Shown in pieces: positions 25,760 to 34,879 of a stretch of 64,000 nt of DNA. Within the stretch, counting starts at the first letter, position 1. The number at the start of each line of letters is the position of its first letter. The DNA lies in assembly GCF_001277295.1 (NCBI RefSeq), contig NZ_CP011456.1, positions 5,212,001-5,276,000 on the forward strand, read 5' to 3'. Below the pieces are notes generated by a model. That model saw nothing but the letters and a program-made list of their open reading frames with translations, ran no database searches and was not told the DNA's origin. A program made the position numbers and the translations under genes. Source of the DNA: Anabaena sp. WA102. GTDB lineage: Bacteria > Cyanobacteriota > Cyanobacteriia > Cyanobacteriales > Nostocaceae.

Positions 25760-27169
25760 ATGGTGCAAACACAATCTATTATCAACGAGAATTCTTTAAC
25801 AGAAATATTACCTGGAGGGAGTAACCCAGATGCTTTTGAATTAGCAGAAGCATGGTATCCAGTTCACTACCTTCAAGATTTAGATAAATCCAAACCCACA
25901 CCTTTCACTCTTTTAGGTAAAGATATTGTCATTTGGTGGGATCAAAAAAACTCATCTTGGCAAGTATTTATAGATCAATGTCCTCACCGTCTTGCACCTC
26001 TTTCTGAAGGCAGAATTAATGAAGATGGATTGTTAGAATGTCCTTATCATGGTTGGTCATTTGCTGGAGATGGAAGTTGTCAAAAAATTCCCCAACAGGT
26101 TGCAGGTGCAAAAGCAGAAACCTCTCCCAGGGCTTGCGTACCATCTTTACCAACAACAGAAAAACAAGGATTATTATTTGTCTATGCTGGTAATCCAGAA
26201 AATGCTGCAAATACGAAAGTTCCTGTAGTTGAACCCATAGAAGCAGCACCGGAAGGATGGGTAATTATGAACACTTTTCGAGATGTTCCTTATGATGCTT
26301 TAACATTATTAGAAAATATCCTTGATCCTAGTCATATTGCCTTTACGCATCATCTGACAGTGGGAAATCGTGCCAATGCTGCACCTTTAGAATTAGAAAT
26401 AGTTGAATCAGGAAAACATGGTTTTGAAGGGATTTGGAAACAAGGATTAAAAGCGGGACAATCGGGAAAACTTTCCACAACATTTATTGCCCCTGGTTTA
26501 ATGTGGCATGATATTAATGCTGAAAAAGGCAGAATTTTAACCGTTGTTTATGCTGTCCCCATTCGCAAAGGTGAATGTCGGATCATTGCCCGTTTTCCTT
26601 TTAAGTTCAAGTCTAAACTACCAGGATTTTTTATTAAAATTCGCCCTCGTTGGTATGTTCATATTGGACAAAATGGCGTTTTAGAAGATGATCAAATTTT
26701 TCTCCATTATCAAGAACGTTATTTAGCGGATAAAGGTGGTAGTGCTAATTTCAATAAAGCCTTTTATCTGGCGACGAAAGCAGATACTTTTGTGGCTGAG
26801 TTACGTAAATGGGTAAATCAATATCATGGGGAAACATTTCCAGGGGAATCTTTACCACCACTTTTATTGAATAAGGAAGGATTGCTAGAAAGATATCATT
26901 CCCATACAGAAAAATGTGCTAGTTGTCGTCAGGCTTTAAGGAGAATTCAAAAGTTAAAATTCTGGTGTGGTGTTTTTACTATTCTGGCTTTAGCTAGTAG
27001 TCCTTTATTGGCTTTTTTGGTGGAAACAAAATCAATTCTATTTGTGATCACAGAAACATTTATTCCTCTTTTATTGGGTGCAGCTTGGTGGAAATTAAGT
27101 CAGTTGGAAAGGGAGTTTTATGAGGGGAGAATGATCCCTCCTCGTAATTTACCAGAGACAAAAAGATAG
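25760..27169 (+). CDS. Rieske-type oxygenase of the pheophorbide a oxygenase/TIC55 family
   Basis: This family comprises chlorophyll-breakdown and envelope Rieske monooxygenases. The 469-residue protein has the Rieske [2Fe-2S] ligands CPHR (about residue 74) and CPYHGW (about 94), the mononuclear iron site in LLENILDPSHIAFTHH (about 190-202), a C-terminal CxxC (EKCASCRQAL, about 390) characteristic of PaO/TIC55/ACD1-like members, and two membrane helices at the end (VFTILALASSPLLAFLV and FVITETFIPLLLGAAWW). The substrate in cyanobacteria is not known to me. Start ATG has AATACAGAAAATG, a weak ribosome site; it follows crcB closely. Confidence 0.88.
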   Translation: MVQTQSIINENSLTEILPGGSNPDAFELAEAWYPVHYLQDLDKSKPTPFTLLGKDIVIWWDQKNSSWQVFIDQCPHRLAPLSEGRINEDGLLECPYHGWSFAGDGSCQKIPQQVAGAKAETSPRACVPSLPTTEKQGLLFVYAGNPENAANTKVPVVEPIEAAPEGWVIMNTFRDVPYDALTLLENILDPSHIAFTHHLTVGNRANAAPLELEIVESGKHGFEGIWKQGLKAGQSGKLSTTFIAPGLMWHDINAEKGRILTVVYAVPIRKGECRIIARFPFKFKSKLPGFFIKIRPRWYVHIGQNGVLEDDQIFLHYQERYLADKGGSANFNKAFYLATKADTFVAELRKWVNQYHGETFPGESLPPLLLNKEGLLERYHSHTEKCASCRQALRRIQKLKFWCGVFTILALASSPLLAFLVETKSILFVITETFIPLLLGAAWWKLSQLEREFYEGRMIPPRNLPETKR

Positions 27170-27510
27170 ATTGGCGGTTTCAAATTTCACTTAATACTAT
27201 TGTCAGCGTCCAAATATGAAAGTTTGAATTCATACTCTCGGTATCAATCGGGCTTTGATATTTTAGATGCTGAGTCTATACCTGTTTATCCGTCTGAGGT
27301 ATGTTTTTAGGGTTAACTGTCTGAATCAGGATATCCAGGATTTAAGGATTTACAGGATGTTTGTTTAATTTGCATTTTTAGGGTTTGAGGATTCTATACT
27401 TCTCGGTTAGACTCAAAAAACTGCAATGTAATCTAGATTAGTGCTTTTTGTTGCTTAATAGGGAATAATAGAATAAATACTCCTTGTCAGATAAAGGTGA
27501 GTTTTGACAA
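27170..27510. other. Intergenic region with a family F repeat
   Basis: No gene. It contains the family F repeat at 27321-27358 (CTGAATCAGGATATCCAGG, then TTTACAGGATG) and the promoter region of the GUN4 fusion gene, including AAGGTGAG 10 bases before its ATG. Confidence 0.5.
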
Positions 27511-30213
27511 ATGGACTGGACAACAATACTCAAAGCACAGCAAACTGATTTTATTCAAAGACTGAAATCTGGTGACTTACTCCATTGTGAGAAGGAAGGC
27601 CAGCATAGTGAGTTGACGGTTATCTCTGGAGAGAGGTTAAAGCAATTACGGGATTTTTGCTGGGAGATGGCTAATAAATTTAAGCAAAAATACGATGTTA
27701 AGAACATCTTCTTCAATAATATGAAGGGAAAGCTGGGTGAGGAAGTTGTTAAAATCCGTTTAGGTGATTTTGTAACTGAAATTGATTATGAAAAATACAG
27801 TGGTGGAGATGGAAAGGTTGATTTTACCTTAACTGCTAATTCATCAATTGGTATTCAGGTGAAAACCCGCTATGGGAATTGTGATCAAGTTCAATGGACA
27901 ATTGATAGAGAAGAAATTGAAAAAAATTCTGTTTTAGTATGTATTTTATGTCAAGAAAAATTTAGTGACATGGAAAAAGAATATGGTCTTATTATAGCTG
28001 GGTTTTTACCAACTAATATGATTAAATCTGCTGCCAATGAAGCTATAGTAGGAATAGATGAATTACTTTATCCTGGTGGTTTACGTGGTTATTTAGAGAG
28101 TTTTATATTTCATCAACCAAATGATTATATTAATTCAAGTTATGATTTAGCTCTGATTTATGATCAACAAGCAATGGCTTGTCGAGAATCAACAGATTAT
28201 TTAGGAGCATTATCTAATTATAATAAGGCTATACTTAGCAATCCTAATATTTCTGCAATATACAATAATAGAGGACTTATACATGAGGCATTAGGAAACA
28301 CGCAGAGTGCAATTGACGATTATACTCAAGCACTCCTTATTAATCCTAGCCTTACTGAAGCTTATTATAATAGAGGAAACATCCGTAACAACTTGAGAGA
28401 TACGCAGGGTGCAATTGATGATTATACTCAAGCACTTCTTATTAATCCTGCCGATACTGAATTATACTATAAGCGGGGTTTGGCTCATTCTTATTTAGGA
28501 GATAAGCAAGCTGCTATTTCAGACTATACTCAGGCAATTAAGCTTGATAATAATTATATTGATGCCTACTATGAACGAGCAGAAATTTACTCTAAATTAG
28601 GATACAAATTAGCTGTTATTGAAGATTTAACCACAATTATTAACATTGATCCTAATGAAGTTGGCGCTTATTTTAAGCTAGGAGATATTTATTATAATTT
28701 GGGGCTATATCAAGATGCTATATGGAACTATACACAGATTATTAAAAATATACCTACTCATAATTATGCTTACTATAATAGGGGAGTAGCTTGTTATAAT
28801 TTAGGAGATAATCAAGGTGCTATTGAAGATTTTACATACCTTATTCAACTTTCACCACGTGATGCTAATAACTATTACTATCGTGGGTTAGCTCGTTTCA
28901 ATGCAGGAGATAATCGAGGTGCTATTCAAGATTTATCAACTATTATTGCAATCAATTCTAATGATGCTCAAGCTTATTTCAATCGCGGATTAATTTATTA
29001 TAATTTGGGACTATATCAAGATGCAATTAGAGACTATAATCAGGCAATAAAAATTCTTCCTAATTGTGCTAACACCTATTACAATCGTGGCTTAACTCTT
29101 TTATCTTTAAAAAATAAGCAGGCCGCAATAGATGATTTTAAAAAAGCAGCCTATATTTACAAACAAGAAAATAATATTAATGATTACAATGAGACTCTTA
29201 AACGACTTGAATATATTCAGTGTGTTGATGTTGAGCTAAAATCAGCAGTAAGTATGAATTATACCCGTCTTCGTGACTTACTCGCAGCAGGGAAATGGAA
29301 AGAGGCTGATGAAGAAACAACGCGAGTTATGTTAGCAGTTGCAAAAAGGGAGCAGCTAGGCTCGCTAGATTTTAACAGCATTAATAATTTCCCATGTGAA
29401 GACCTCCATACGATTGATAAATTGTGGGTAAGATACAGTAATGAACGTTTTGGTTTTTCTATCCAAAAGCGTATTTATGAAAATGTGGGGGGAACAAAGA
29501 AACATAACAGCATAATTACGCAAGCTTTTGGCTATGCTGTGGGATGGAAAACAGCAACAGAGTGGTTTTATTACGGCGATATTACTTTTGATATAAATGC
29601 ACCAAAAGGCCATCTCCCAAGACAAATATTAGTGGAAGAATCTAATGGATTTTTAGTATGTTCTTTTCATATCTTCTCTCGTGTTGAAACTTGTAATATT
29701 ACCAACGATCAAAAGTCTCAAATCCAAAATTCAACATTACCAGAATTAGATAATACTGATTTAATATCAGCAGTAGGACAAGATTACAGAAAACTGCGTG
29801 ACTACCTTGCACAAGGAAAATGGAAAGAAGCGGATGAGGAAACAGAAAGGGTAATGTTAGCCGTTATGAAACGGGAAAAGGAAGGTTGGTTAAGAATAGA
29901 AGATATTGATAATTTTCGCTGTGAGGATCTTCGCACCATTGACCAGCTATGGGTAAAATACAGCAATGGTAAGTTTGGTTTCTCTGTTCAACAAAGGATT
30001 TATAAAAGTTTTGGGGGAACTAAAAACTACAATGAGGAAGTTTGGCGAAACTTTGGGGACAAGGTAGGATGGCGAAACTTTGGCAGTTGGTTGTACTACA
30101 CAAATATTACTTTTGATATAAAAGCACCAAAAGGACACCTCCCTATAGGAAGTGAAAAGAAGGATAGAGGAAGGAGGAGTCTCTTCTATCGCGTCGAGAC
30201 TTGTAATCTATAA
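27511..30213 (+). CDS. Fusion of a nuclease-like N-terminal domain, TPR repeats and two GUN4 domains
   Basis: The protein is 900 residues. Residues about 65-170 look like a PD-(D/E)XK-type nuclease fold: EE in GKLGEEVVKIRL, Asp in GGDGKVDFTL, and IQVKTRYGN (Q-x-K). Residues about 215-565 are roughly ten TPRs (for example AIDDYTQALLINPADTELYY). Residues about 576-735 and 752-900 are two GUN4 domains, each with LRDxLAxGKWKEADEET, EDLxTIDxLWVxYSN, GFS and the terminal APKGHLP block. GUN4 binds tetrapyrroles and stimulates Mg-chelatase; here it is coupled to a possible nuclease. Its role is unknown. Alone on its strand; ribosome site AAAGGTGAG. Confidence 0.85.
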   Translation: MDWTTILKAQQTDFIQRLKSGDLLHCEKEGQHSELTVISGERLKQLRDFCWEMANKFKQKYDVKNIFFNNMKGKLGEEVVKIRLGDFVTEIDYEKYSGGDGKVDFTLTANSSIGIQVKTRYGNCDQVQWTIDREEIEKNSVLVCILCQEKFSDMEKEYGLIIAGFLPTNMIKSAANEAIVGIDELLYPGGLRGYLESFIFHQPNDYINSSYDLALIYDQQAMACRESTDYLGALSNYNKAILSNPNISAIYNNRGLIHEALGNTQSAIDDYTQALLINPSLTEAYYNRGNIRNNLRDTQGAIDDYTQALLINPADTELYYKRGLAHSYLGDKQAAISDYTQAIKLDNNYIDAYYERAEIYSKLGYKLAVIEDLTTIINIDPNEVGAYFKLGDIYYNLGLYQDAIWNYTQIIKNIPTHNYAYYNRGVACYNLGDNQGAIEDFTYLIQLSPRDANNYYYRGLARFNAGDNRGAIQDLSTIIAINSNDAQAYFNRGLIYYNLGLYQDAIRDYNQAIKILPNCANTYYNRGLTLLSLKNKQAAIDDFKKAAYIYKQENNINDYNETLKRLEYIQCVDVELKSAVSMNYTRLRDLLAAGKWKEADEETTRVMLAVAKREQLGSLDFNSINNFPCEDLHTIDKLWVRYSNERFGFSIQKRIYENVGGTKKHNSIITQAFGYAVGWKTATEWFYYGDITFDINAPKGHLPRQILVEESNGFLVCSFHIFSRVETCNITNDQKSQIQNSTLPELDNTDLISAVGQDYRKLRDYLAQGKWKEADEETERVMLAVMKREKEGWLRIEDIDNFRCEDLRTIDQLWVKYSNGKFGFSVQQRIYKSFGGTKNYNEEVWRNFGDKVGWRNFGSWLYYTNITFDIKAPKGHLPIGSEKKDRGRRSLFYRVETCNL

Positions 30214-30359
30214 AATATAAGTCTTTTTATAAGTAAACTCCTACTAGAAATGATATCCAAGTATCAAAATATAAATAAAATCTTGATATTTTGGAATATT
30301 ATCATTTTTAAAAACTAATTTGCTATAATTGTTATCGTAATTTATAAAAAAGTAAGAAA
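30214..30359. other. AT-rich spacer
   Basis: About 145 bases, over 75 percent AT by eye, between the GUN4 fusion and a small ORF; no feature recognised. Confidence 0.3.
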
Positions 30360-30551
30360 ATGAAGAATTTTCATCGTGACCCTAATTATATTCACTATCT
30401 AGCTAAACAATTAGCTGGATCAGTTTTATCTCAGTCAGCATCTGGTTGTAGAAAAACACCTGAGTTCGATGTAAGAAAACCAGCTAAAAATGAGTATTCA
30501 AAAGGGTTAGAGGCTTTTCTGGAAAGAGCCTATATTCTCAATAAGCCTTAA
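30360..30551 (+). CDS. Small hypothetical ORF cut at its 3' end by an IS982-like element
   Basis: The frame encodes 63 residues starting MKNFHRDPNYIHYLAKQLAG, whose last four residues (LNKP) and stop lie within the left end of the IS, so the native C-terminus has probably been lost. I do not recognise it. It has no ribosome site better than AAAAAAGTAAG. A CACCTGAGTTCGATGTAA sequence inside it (30457-30474) recurs inverted at 31742-31759. Confidence 0.35.
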   Translation: MKNFHRDPNYIHYLAKQLAGSVLSQSASGCRKTPEFDVRKPAKNEYSKGLEAFLERAYILNKP

Positions 30552-31704
30552 TTATTGAGAATTAATAGGAAACCAGCCTAGATTTAAGTAAATTTTCATA
30601 ACAAAATCTAAATTTATATTACGAATACTATTTGAATACAAACTCAAAGTACCTCAGATTAGGGACAATAGAAGAGGTTTAATTAAAGAAAATTAATGAT
30701 TATAACTCATGGAATTAGAAACTATTTTCTGTGAAATTGATGATTTTTGTACCTATTTTGAGCCAATGTTTCAAGCTCAACTTATCCCATCCCAAATAAA
30801 AAAAAGAATTAGACCCAGCCGATTATGTCTAAGTGAAATTATGACAATAATTGTGTATTTTCATCGCTCTAGTTACCGCAATTTTAAAGATTATTACCTG
30901 AAACATATCTTCAAATATTGCCAAGGTGAATTTCCCAATTTAGTGAGTTATCAAAGATTTGTTGAATTAATGCCAAATGCTTTAATTCCCTTGATGTATT
31001 ATCTGAATACACGAAAAGGACTCAATACAGGTATAAGTTTTATTGATAGTACCTCTATTCCCATTTGTCATTCTAAAAGAGCCAAGACAAATAAGGTCTT
31101 TAAAGATTTAGCTGGCTGGGGGAAAAGTTCTATTTGTTGGTATTTTGGGTTTAAACTTCATTTGATTATTAATGATCAAGGAGAGTTACTTGCGTTTCAA
31201 ATTACTCCTGGAAATACAGATGACCGAAAACCTGTTCCCACTTTGACTAAGAACTTATTTGGGAAAATATTTGGAGACAAAGGATATATTTCTCAAAAAC
31301 TCTGGCTTGAACTTTGGTCTAATGGACTCAAATTAATCACTCCTTTCAAGAAAAATATGCGGAATAAGCTCTTGTCCCTGGAGGAGAAATTAATGCTCCG
31401 AAAACGCTCTTTAATTGAAACTGTTAATGACCAACTCAAAAATATTTCACAACTTGCTCATTCTCGACATCGAAGTGTTACTAATTTCATGGTTAATGTT
31501 GTTGCTGCAATAATAGCTTATACTTGGCAACCTAAAAAACCTTCTTTAAGATTTGATGAAAATGAAATTGAAACCTTACCAGTTTTATTAGCTTAATTAC
31601 CAATTAAATATCAATATTACCTAATAGTAAATACATTTCAAAAAATTAATTTTTTGAGAACTTTTTGGCGTGGGCTTTAATTCTCAATAACCAATACTTA
31701 TTGA
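30538..31704 (+). mobile_element. IS982-family-like insertion sequence
   Basis: The transposase gene is bracketed by imperfect terminal inverted repeats of about 30 bp: left TCAATAAGCCTTAATTATTG followed by AGAATTAATAG, and right (read inward) TCAATAAGTATTGGTTATTG followed by AGAATTAAAG. The transposase is complete. No clear target duplication is visible next to these ends. Confidence 0.75.
30709..31596 (+). CDS. IS982-like transposase
   Basis: The 295-residue protein starts MELETIFCEIDDFCTYFEP, and has the DDE pattern: first Asp in GISFIDSTSIPICHSKRAK (about 109), second in FGDKGYIS (about 188) and Glu in RSLIETVNDQLKNI (about 241), as in IS982 family enzymes. It reads as intact and appears capable of transposition of its element. 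Start ATG 30709 is the only suitable one in the frame. Confidence 0.9.
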   Translation: MELETIFCEIDDFCTYFEPMFQAQLIPSQIKKRIRPSRLCLSEIMTIIVYFHRSSYRNFKDYYLKHIFKYCQGEFPNLVSYQRFVELMPNALIPLMYYLNTRKGLNTGISFIDSTSIPICHSKRAKTNKVFKDLAGWGKSSICWYFGFKLHLIINDQGELLAFQITPGNTDDRKPVPTLTKNLFGKIFGDKGYISQKLWLELWSNGLKLITPFKKNMRNKLLSLEEKLMLRKRSLIETVNDQLKNISQLAHSRHRSVTNFMVNVVAAIIAYTWQPKKPSLRFDENEIETLPVLLA

Positions 31705-32052
31705 CAGAACTGTTGCTGTTACGTACTTTTAGACTTTTTATTTACATCGAACTCAGGTGATTTTGCTGCTTCTCGTGCTTATTATGCCATGTTTTATATA
31801 GCTGAAGCATTCCTAGTAAGTGAAAATCTTAGTTTTAGCAAACACTCTGCTGTAATTAGTAAGTTTGGCGAACTTTTTGCCAGAACTAGTAAAATTGATC
31901 CCAAATTTCACCGTTATCTAATTGATGCAGAACAGATACGTTTAAAGGGAGATTATGATCGTTCTGAACGTTTAACTGCTGAAGATGCAAAACTACTGAT
32001 TGAAAGAACCGAAGAGTTCCTAGAATTAGTAAACTATCTATCATCTTGCTAA
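31705..32052 (+). pseudogene. 5'-truncated HEPN-domain protein
   Basis: The reading frame opens directly after the right end of the IS982-like element and encodes 116 codons without an ATG until 31789. From DFAASRAYYAMFYIAEAFLV onward it is a clear HEPN domain, with the helical C-terminus RLTAEDAKLLIERTEEFLEL. HEPN proteins are usually paired with a nucleotidyltransferase antitoxin (MNT), and none is visible nearby. The region before DFAAS lacks the usual HEPN N-terminal helix, so the gene is probably broken by the IS and a rearrangement. An internal start at 31789 could still give an 87-residue product. Confidence 0.7.
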
Positions 32053-32277
32053 TTCAAATAAATCAATGGTTAAATAAATAATGGTAATCTAACAGTAATA
32101 TCAAGAATAATTGTAGCTTGCTTCCCGAAGGGTACGCAGATAAACGCAGATAAACACAGATAAAAATGGACAATCAAAATTCAAAACACGAGATTTTCAA
32201 ACAACATCCTGTTAATCCTAAAATCCTGGACATCCTGATTCAGACAAATGCAAAATTGAGAAATACTGGAGAGAATC
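32053..32277. repeat. Intergenic region with family F and CAGATAAACGCAGATAAACA repeats
   Basis: A family F unit in minus orientation occupies about 32207-32246 (CATCCTGTTAATCCTAAAAT then CCTGGACATCCTGATTCAG). The stretch from 32087 to 32170 (ATGGTAATCTAACAGTAATA onward) recurs at 33737-33830. Confidence 0.65.
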
Positions 32278-32475
32278 ATGAAAATCACCTACGACGCAGA
32301 AGTTGATGTTTTAAGAATTATATTCAGCAATATACCAATTGAAGAAAGTGATGAAGAAAAACCAGGAATCATTTTAGATTATGACGACGCTGGAAATATT
32401 GTAGGAATTGAAATAATAGACGCTTCTAAACGTATAGATAACCCATGTTTGTTTGAGTATTCTGTTAATAATTAG
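32278..32475 (+). CDS. DUF2283 family protein
   Basis: The 65-residue protein has the DUF2283 pattern: an initial beta strand KITYDAEVDVLRI and the terminal VGIEIIDASKRI, with an acidic loop and GIILDYDDAGNIVGIE. These short proteins often sit beside toxin-antitoxin genes and the function is unknown. Start ATG has GGAGAGA about 5 bases upstream. It stands between repeat fields. Confidence 0.85.
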   Translation: MKITYDAEVDVLRIIFSNIPIEESDEEKPGIILDYDDAGNIVGIEIIDASKRIDNPCLFEYSVNN

Positions 32476-32550
32476 TAAGTTGAGTTGACATAAAAGCACC
32501 ATTTGTATTAAATGAGAAGATTAACAACAGAAGTCGGGGATCTGAATTTT

Positions 32551-32590
32551 GTCAGAATCAGGATATCCAGGATTAAAGGATTTACAGGAT
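32551..32590 (+). repeat. Family F repeat
   Basis: GTCAGAATCAGGATATCCAG then GATTAAAGGATTTACAGGAT. A neighbouring GAAGTCGGGGATCTGAAT occurs at 32530 and again near 32660. Confidence 0.7.
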
Positions 32591-32726
32591 TTTAGTTTGT
32601 GGTCAAAGATACTCAACTTCTAAACATAATTAATTGCGTAAATGAAAAGATTAATCAAAGAAGTCGGGGATCTGAATCTCTCTATTTGTTTTGAGGAATT
32701 TTATATTTTAAGACTTGACAAGACGA

Positions 32727-33065
32727 TTATTCCGGTATGGAATCTTCATCTTCTAATTCTCCTAATGCGGAAATAATCACAGAAGGTCTATCAGGAAATT
32801 CTGCCACAAGTTTTAAATCTCCTCCCATTGCTTTTACATAACTACGTAATGTAGAAAGTAAAAGATCCGCCCGTTTTTCTAATCTAGAAACACTATCTTG
32901 ACGGATTCCTAATAATTCTGCCATAGATTCTTGAGTTAATTTTCTGGCTTTTCTCATATCTTGAAGAGTCATATTTTCCAAAATCAGTTCTTGGGCGCGG
33001 GCTTCAATTTTTGCCCGCTGTTCCGGTGGTAATTGTGCCATAATATCACTTAATTTTGTCGCCAT
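32727..33065 (-). CDS. XRE-family antitoxin of a HigBA-type module
   Basis: The 112-residue protein has a helix-turn-helix at about residues 40-65 (RKARKLTQESMAELLGIRQ, DSVSRLEKRA), of XRE type, in an otherwise helical frame. It lies 4 bases after the toxin gene on the same strand; the toxin-first order is that of HigBA systems. It would neutralise the toxin and repress the shared promoter. The start codon sits just after GGAGAATAAAAAT, a good ribosome site. Confidence 0.85.
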   Translation of the reverse strand: MATKLSDIMAQLPPEQRAKIEARAQELILENMTLQDMRKARKLTQESMAELLGIRQDSVSRLEKRADLLLSTLRSYVKAMGGDLKLVAEFPDRPSVIISALGELEDEDSIPE

Positions 33066-33069
33066 ATTT

Positions 33070-33432
33070 TTATTCTCCTTTGTCTTTTAATTCCTGAAGA
33101 TGGGAGTCAAATCTTTTATCTGCTTTTGTAATTAATTGTTTGTAAAATCTTTTTTCACTTGTTCCAGCTTTATTACCAGCTACAAGTAATATTGCTTTCT
33201 TTTTTGGATCAAAAGCAAAAGCTATTCGCCACACACCATCGTCCGCATAAAAACGCAGTTCTTTCATATTTTTATGTCGAGAACCTTTAAGTGTATCAGC
33301 ATGAGGTCTACGTAGGAGTGGACCGGCGAATTCTAGTAATTTTGTGTGTGCAAGAAGTTCTTCCTGTACTTCTGTTGTTAGTTCAGAAAATTCAGGTAGA
33401 AATTCGTCATGAAATAAAATTTCCCATGTCAT
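33070..33432 (-). CDS. HigB/Gp49-like RelE-superfamily toxin
   Basis: The 120-residue protein belongs to the RelE/ParE superfamily in its HigB (phage Gp49-like, PF05973) branch: FLPEFSELTTEVQEELLAHT, LKGSRHKNMKELRF, GVWRIAFAFDPKKKAILLVA and GTSEKRFYKQLI with the basic catalytic residues. Such toxins cleave mRNA at the ribosome. It precedes its XRE antitoxin, which overlaps by spacing only. The module is intact. Confidence 0.87.
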   Translation of the reverse strand: MTWEILFHDEFLPEFSELTTEVQEELLAHTKLLEFAGPLLRRPHADTLKGSRHKNMKELRFYADDGVWRIAFAFDPKKKAILLVAGNKAGTSEKRFYKQLITKADKRFDSHLQELKDKGE

Positions 33433-33504
33433 GAATTTATTATGGCTTAGAATCCATATTTATTCAAGTATCAGATCAATCGCTTTCGTTGTATGTAGAA
33501 CTTC

Positions 33505-33577
33505 ATACCTCAAATCAGCAACGCCAAAATTATTAAGTCAGAATCAGGATATCCAGGATTTGAGGATTTACAGGATT
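33505..33577. repeat. Half copy of family A plus a family F repeat
   Basis: Half of a family A MITE (CTTCATACC up to ATCAGCAACGCC, 33501-33525) followed at 33537-33577 by a family F unit (GTCAGAATCAGGATATCCAG then GATTTACAGGATTT). Confidence 0.6.
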
Positions 33578-33599
33578 TTATTTTCTGATGAAATCTTTC

Positions 33600-33699
33600 C
33601 CAATTCTGAGATAATTAATTAGATGAACGAGAAAATTACTCCCTTCCCACACAAAGATAACTGATATTTTTTCTCTGTGTCCTCTGTGTCTCTGTGGTA
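33600..33699 (-). repeat. Family G dispersed repeat, copy 2
   Basis: Inverse copy of 9336-9435, with the shared middle ACTCCCTTCCCACACAAAGA and GATGAACGAGAAA. Confidence 0.65.
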
Positions 33700-33836
33700 T
33701 GGCTAACGCCACGCTCCGCGAACGTTTAAAAAAATTAGTAATCTAACAGTAATATCAAGAATAATTGTAGCTTGCTTCCCGAAGGGTACGCAGATAAACG
33801 CAGATGAACACAGATAAAGATGGACAATCAAAAATC

Positions 33837-33948
33837 GGCGTTGCTGAATCGAGGTATGAAATTTCCAAATTGAACCTTTAAAAATCTTACCTTTGCGTCT
33901 TTGCGCCTTTGCGTGAGACTAAAATTCATACCCTTAATCAGCAACGCC
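33837..33948. repeat. MITE-like repeat, family A copy 3
   Basis: 112 bp with ends GGCGTTGCTGA and TCAGCAACGCC; the interior has CTTTGCGTCTTTGCGCCTTT. Family F units follow at 33979-34020 and 34053-34080 in minus orientation. Confidence 0.8.
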
Positions 33949-34084
33949 CAAAAATCAAAACATGATACTTTCAAACAACATCCTGTAAATCCTTAAATCC
34001 TGGATATCCTGATTCAGACAAATTAAAATATTAGTACACCACAAATCAAATCAAAATCCTGGACATCCTGATTCAGACAAATAG

Positions 34085-34672
34085 TTAAGATTCTGTACTG
34101 GTAAAGTCTATTTTTTCATAAATATCAGCCAGAGAAATTTGACAAGAAACAGAAGTTAAATTTAAAGTATCATTAATATCTTCATATTCTAAAAACATCC
34201 ATTTTCTATTATCAGTTTTTACATATTGTTCAACGTGAATTGTGTATTGGTCAATTAAAATATATTCTTGAAAACTAGCAATAGTCCGATAAGCTGCAAA
34301 CTTTTCATCTCTATCATAACCTTTGGTAGATTTTGATAACACTTCAGCAATCATAACCGGGTTAGTAATAGTGTCATTTCTTCCTTCTTCAAATACTAGG
34401 GGAGTTTGAACAATCATTACATCAGGATAAGTATGAATCCGTCGTTTAGGAATCCAAAGCCGTTGGTCAGTATAATAGACTTCGTAAGGCTGACGCTTGA
34501 GGGCAAAATGTATGGCAACATATAAATTACCAGCTATTTTATTATGATTTGGTGTTCCGCCTGTCATGGGGATAATTAATCCATCAATATATTCGTGACG
34601 TAATTCTGAATTTACCTCAAATTCTAGGTATTCTTCAGGTGAGTAGTAGCGTATTTCTTGTGCAATAGTCAT
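34085..34672 (-). CDS. Uma2-family (DUF820) putative endonuclease
   Basis: The 195-residue protein has the family's YSPEEYLEFE start, the EYIDGLIIPMTGGTPNHNKI loop with the conserved Glu and Asp, PDVMIV, VMIAEVLSKSTKGYDRDEK with EVLS-S, the PD-(D/E)XK-like catalytic core, and AYRTIASFQEYILIDQ. Uma2 proteins are abundant in cyanobacteria; activity is not established. It lies alone between repeats, a context typical for these mobile-like genes. Confidence 0.9.
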   Translation of the reverse strand: MTIAQEIRYYSPEEYLEFEVNSELRHEYIDGLIIPMTGGTPNHNKIAGNLYVAIHFALKRQPYEVYYTDQRLWIPKRRIHTYPDVMIVQTPLVFEEGRNDTITNPVMIAEVLSKSTKGYDRDEKFAAYRTIASFQEYILIDQYTIHVEQYVKTDNRKWMFLEYEDINDTLNLTSVSCQISLADIYEKIDFTSTES

Positions 34673-34879
34673 TTATGGGGTAATAAAGTTTAGTTAAGCC
34701 TAAAAATCAACATTATCAAATTTTTAGTTGGGTTGCGCTTTTGCTTAACCCAACCTACCATTTTTTAACTTTACTTTACGCAAAGACACAAAAAACTCTT
34801 TGTGTCTTTGCTGATTAGCCTCTACCTTTCAGGATCTCTAAAAGAGATGGTGCGAAACAAAACTCAAATGGGTTGAATG
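34673..34879. other. Intergenic spacer with a short hairpin repeat
   Basis: Contains TAGTTGGGTTGCGCTTTTGC paired with CTTAACCCAACCTA, a short palindromic repeat (about 34726-34760), and AAAGACACAAAAAACTCTTTGTGTCTTT, which could act as a terminator of the SDR gene. Confidence 0.45.
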
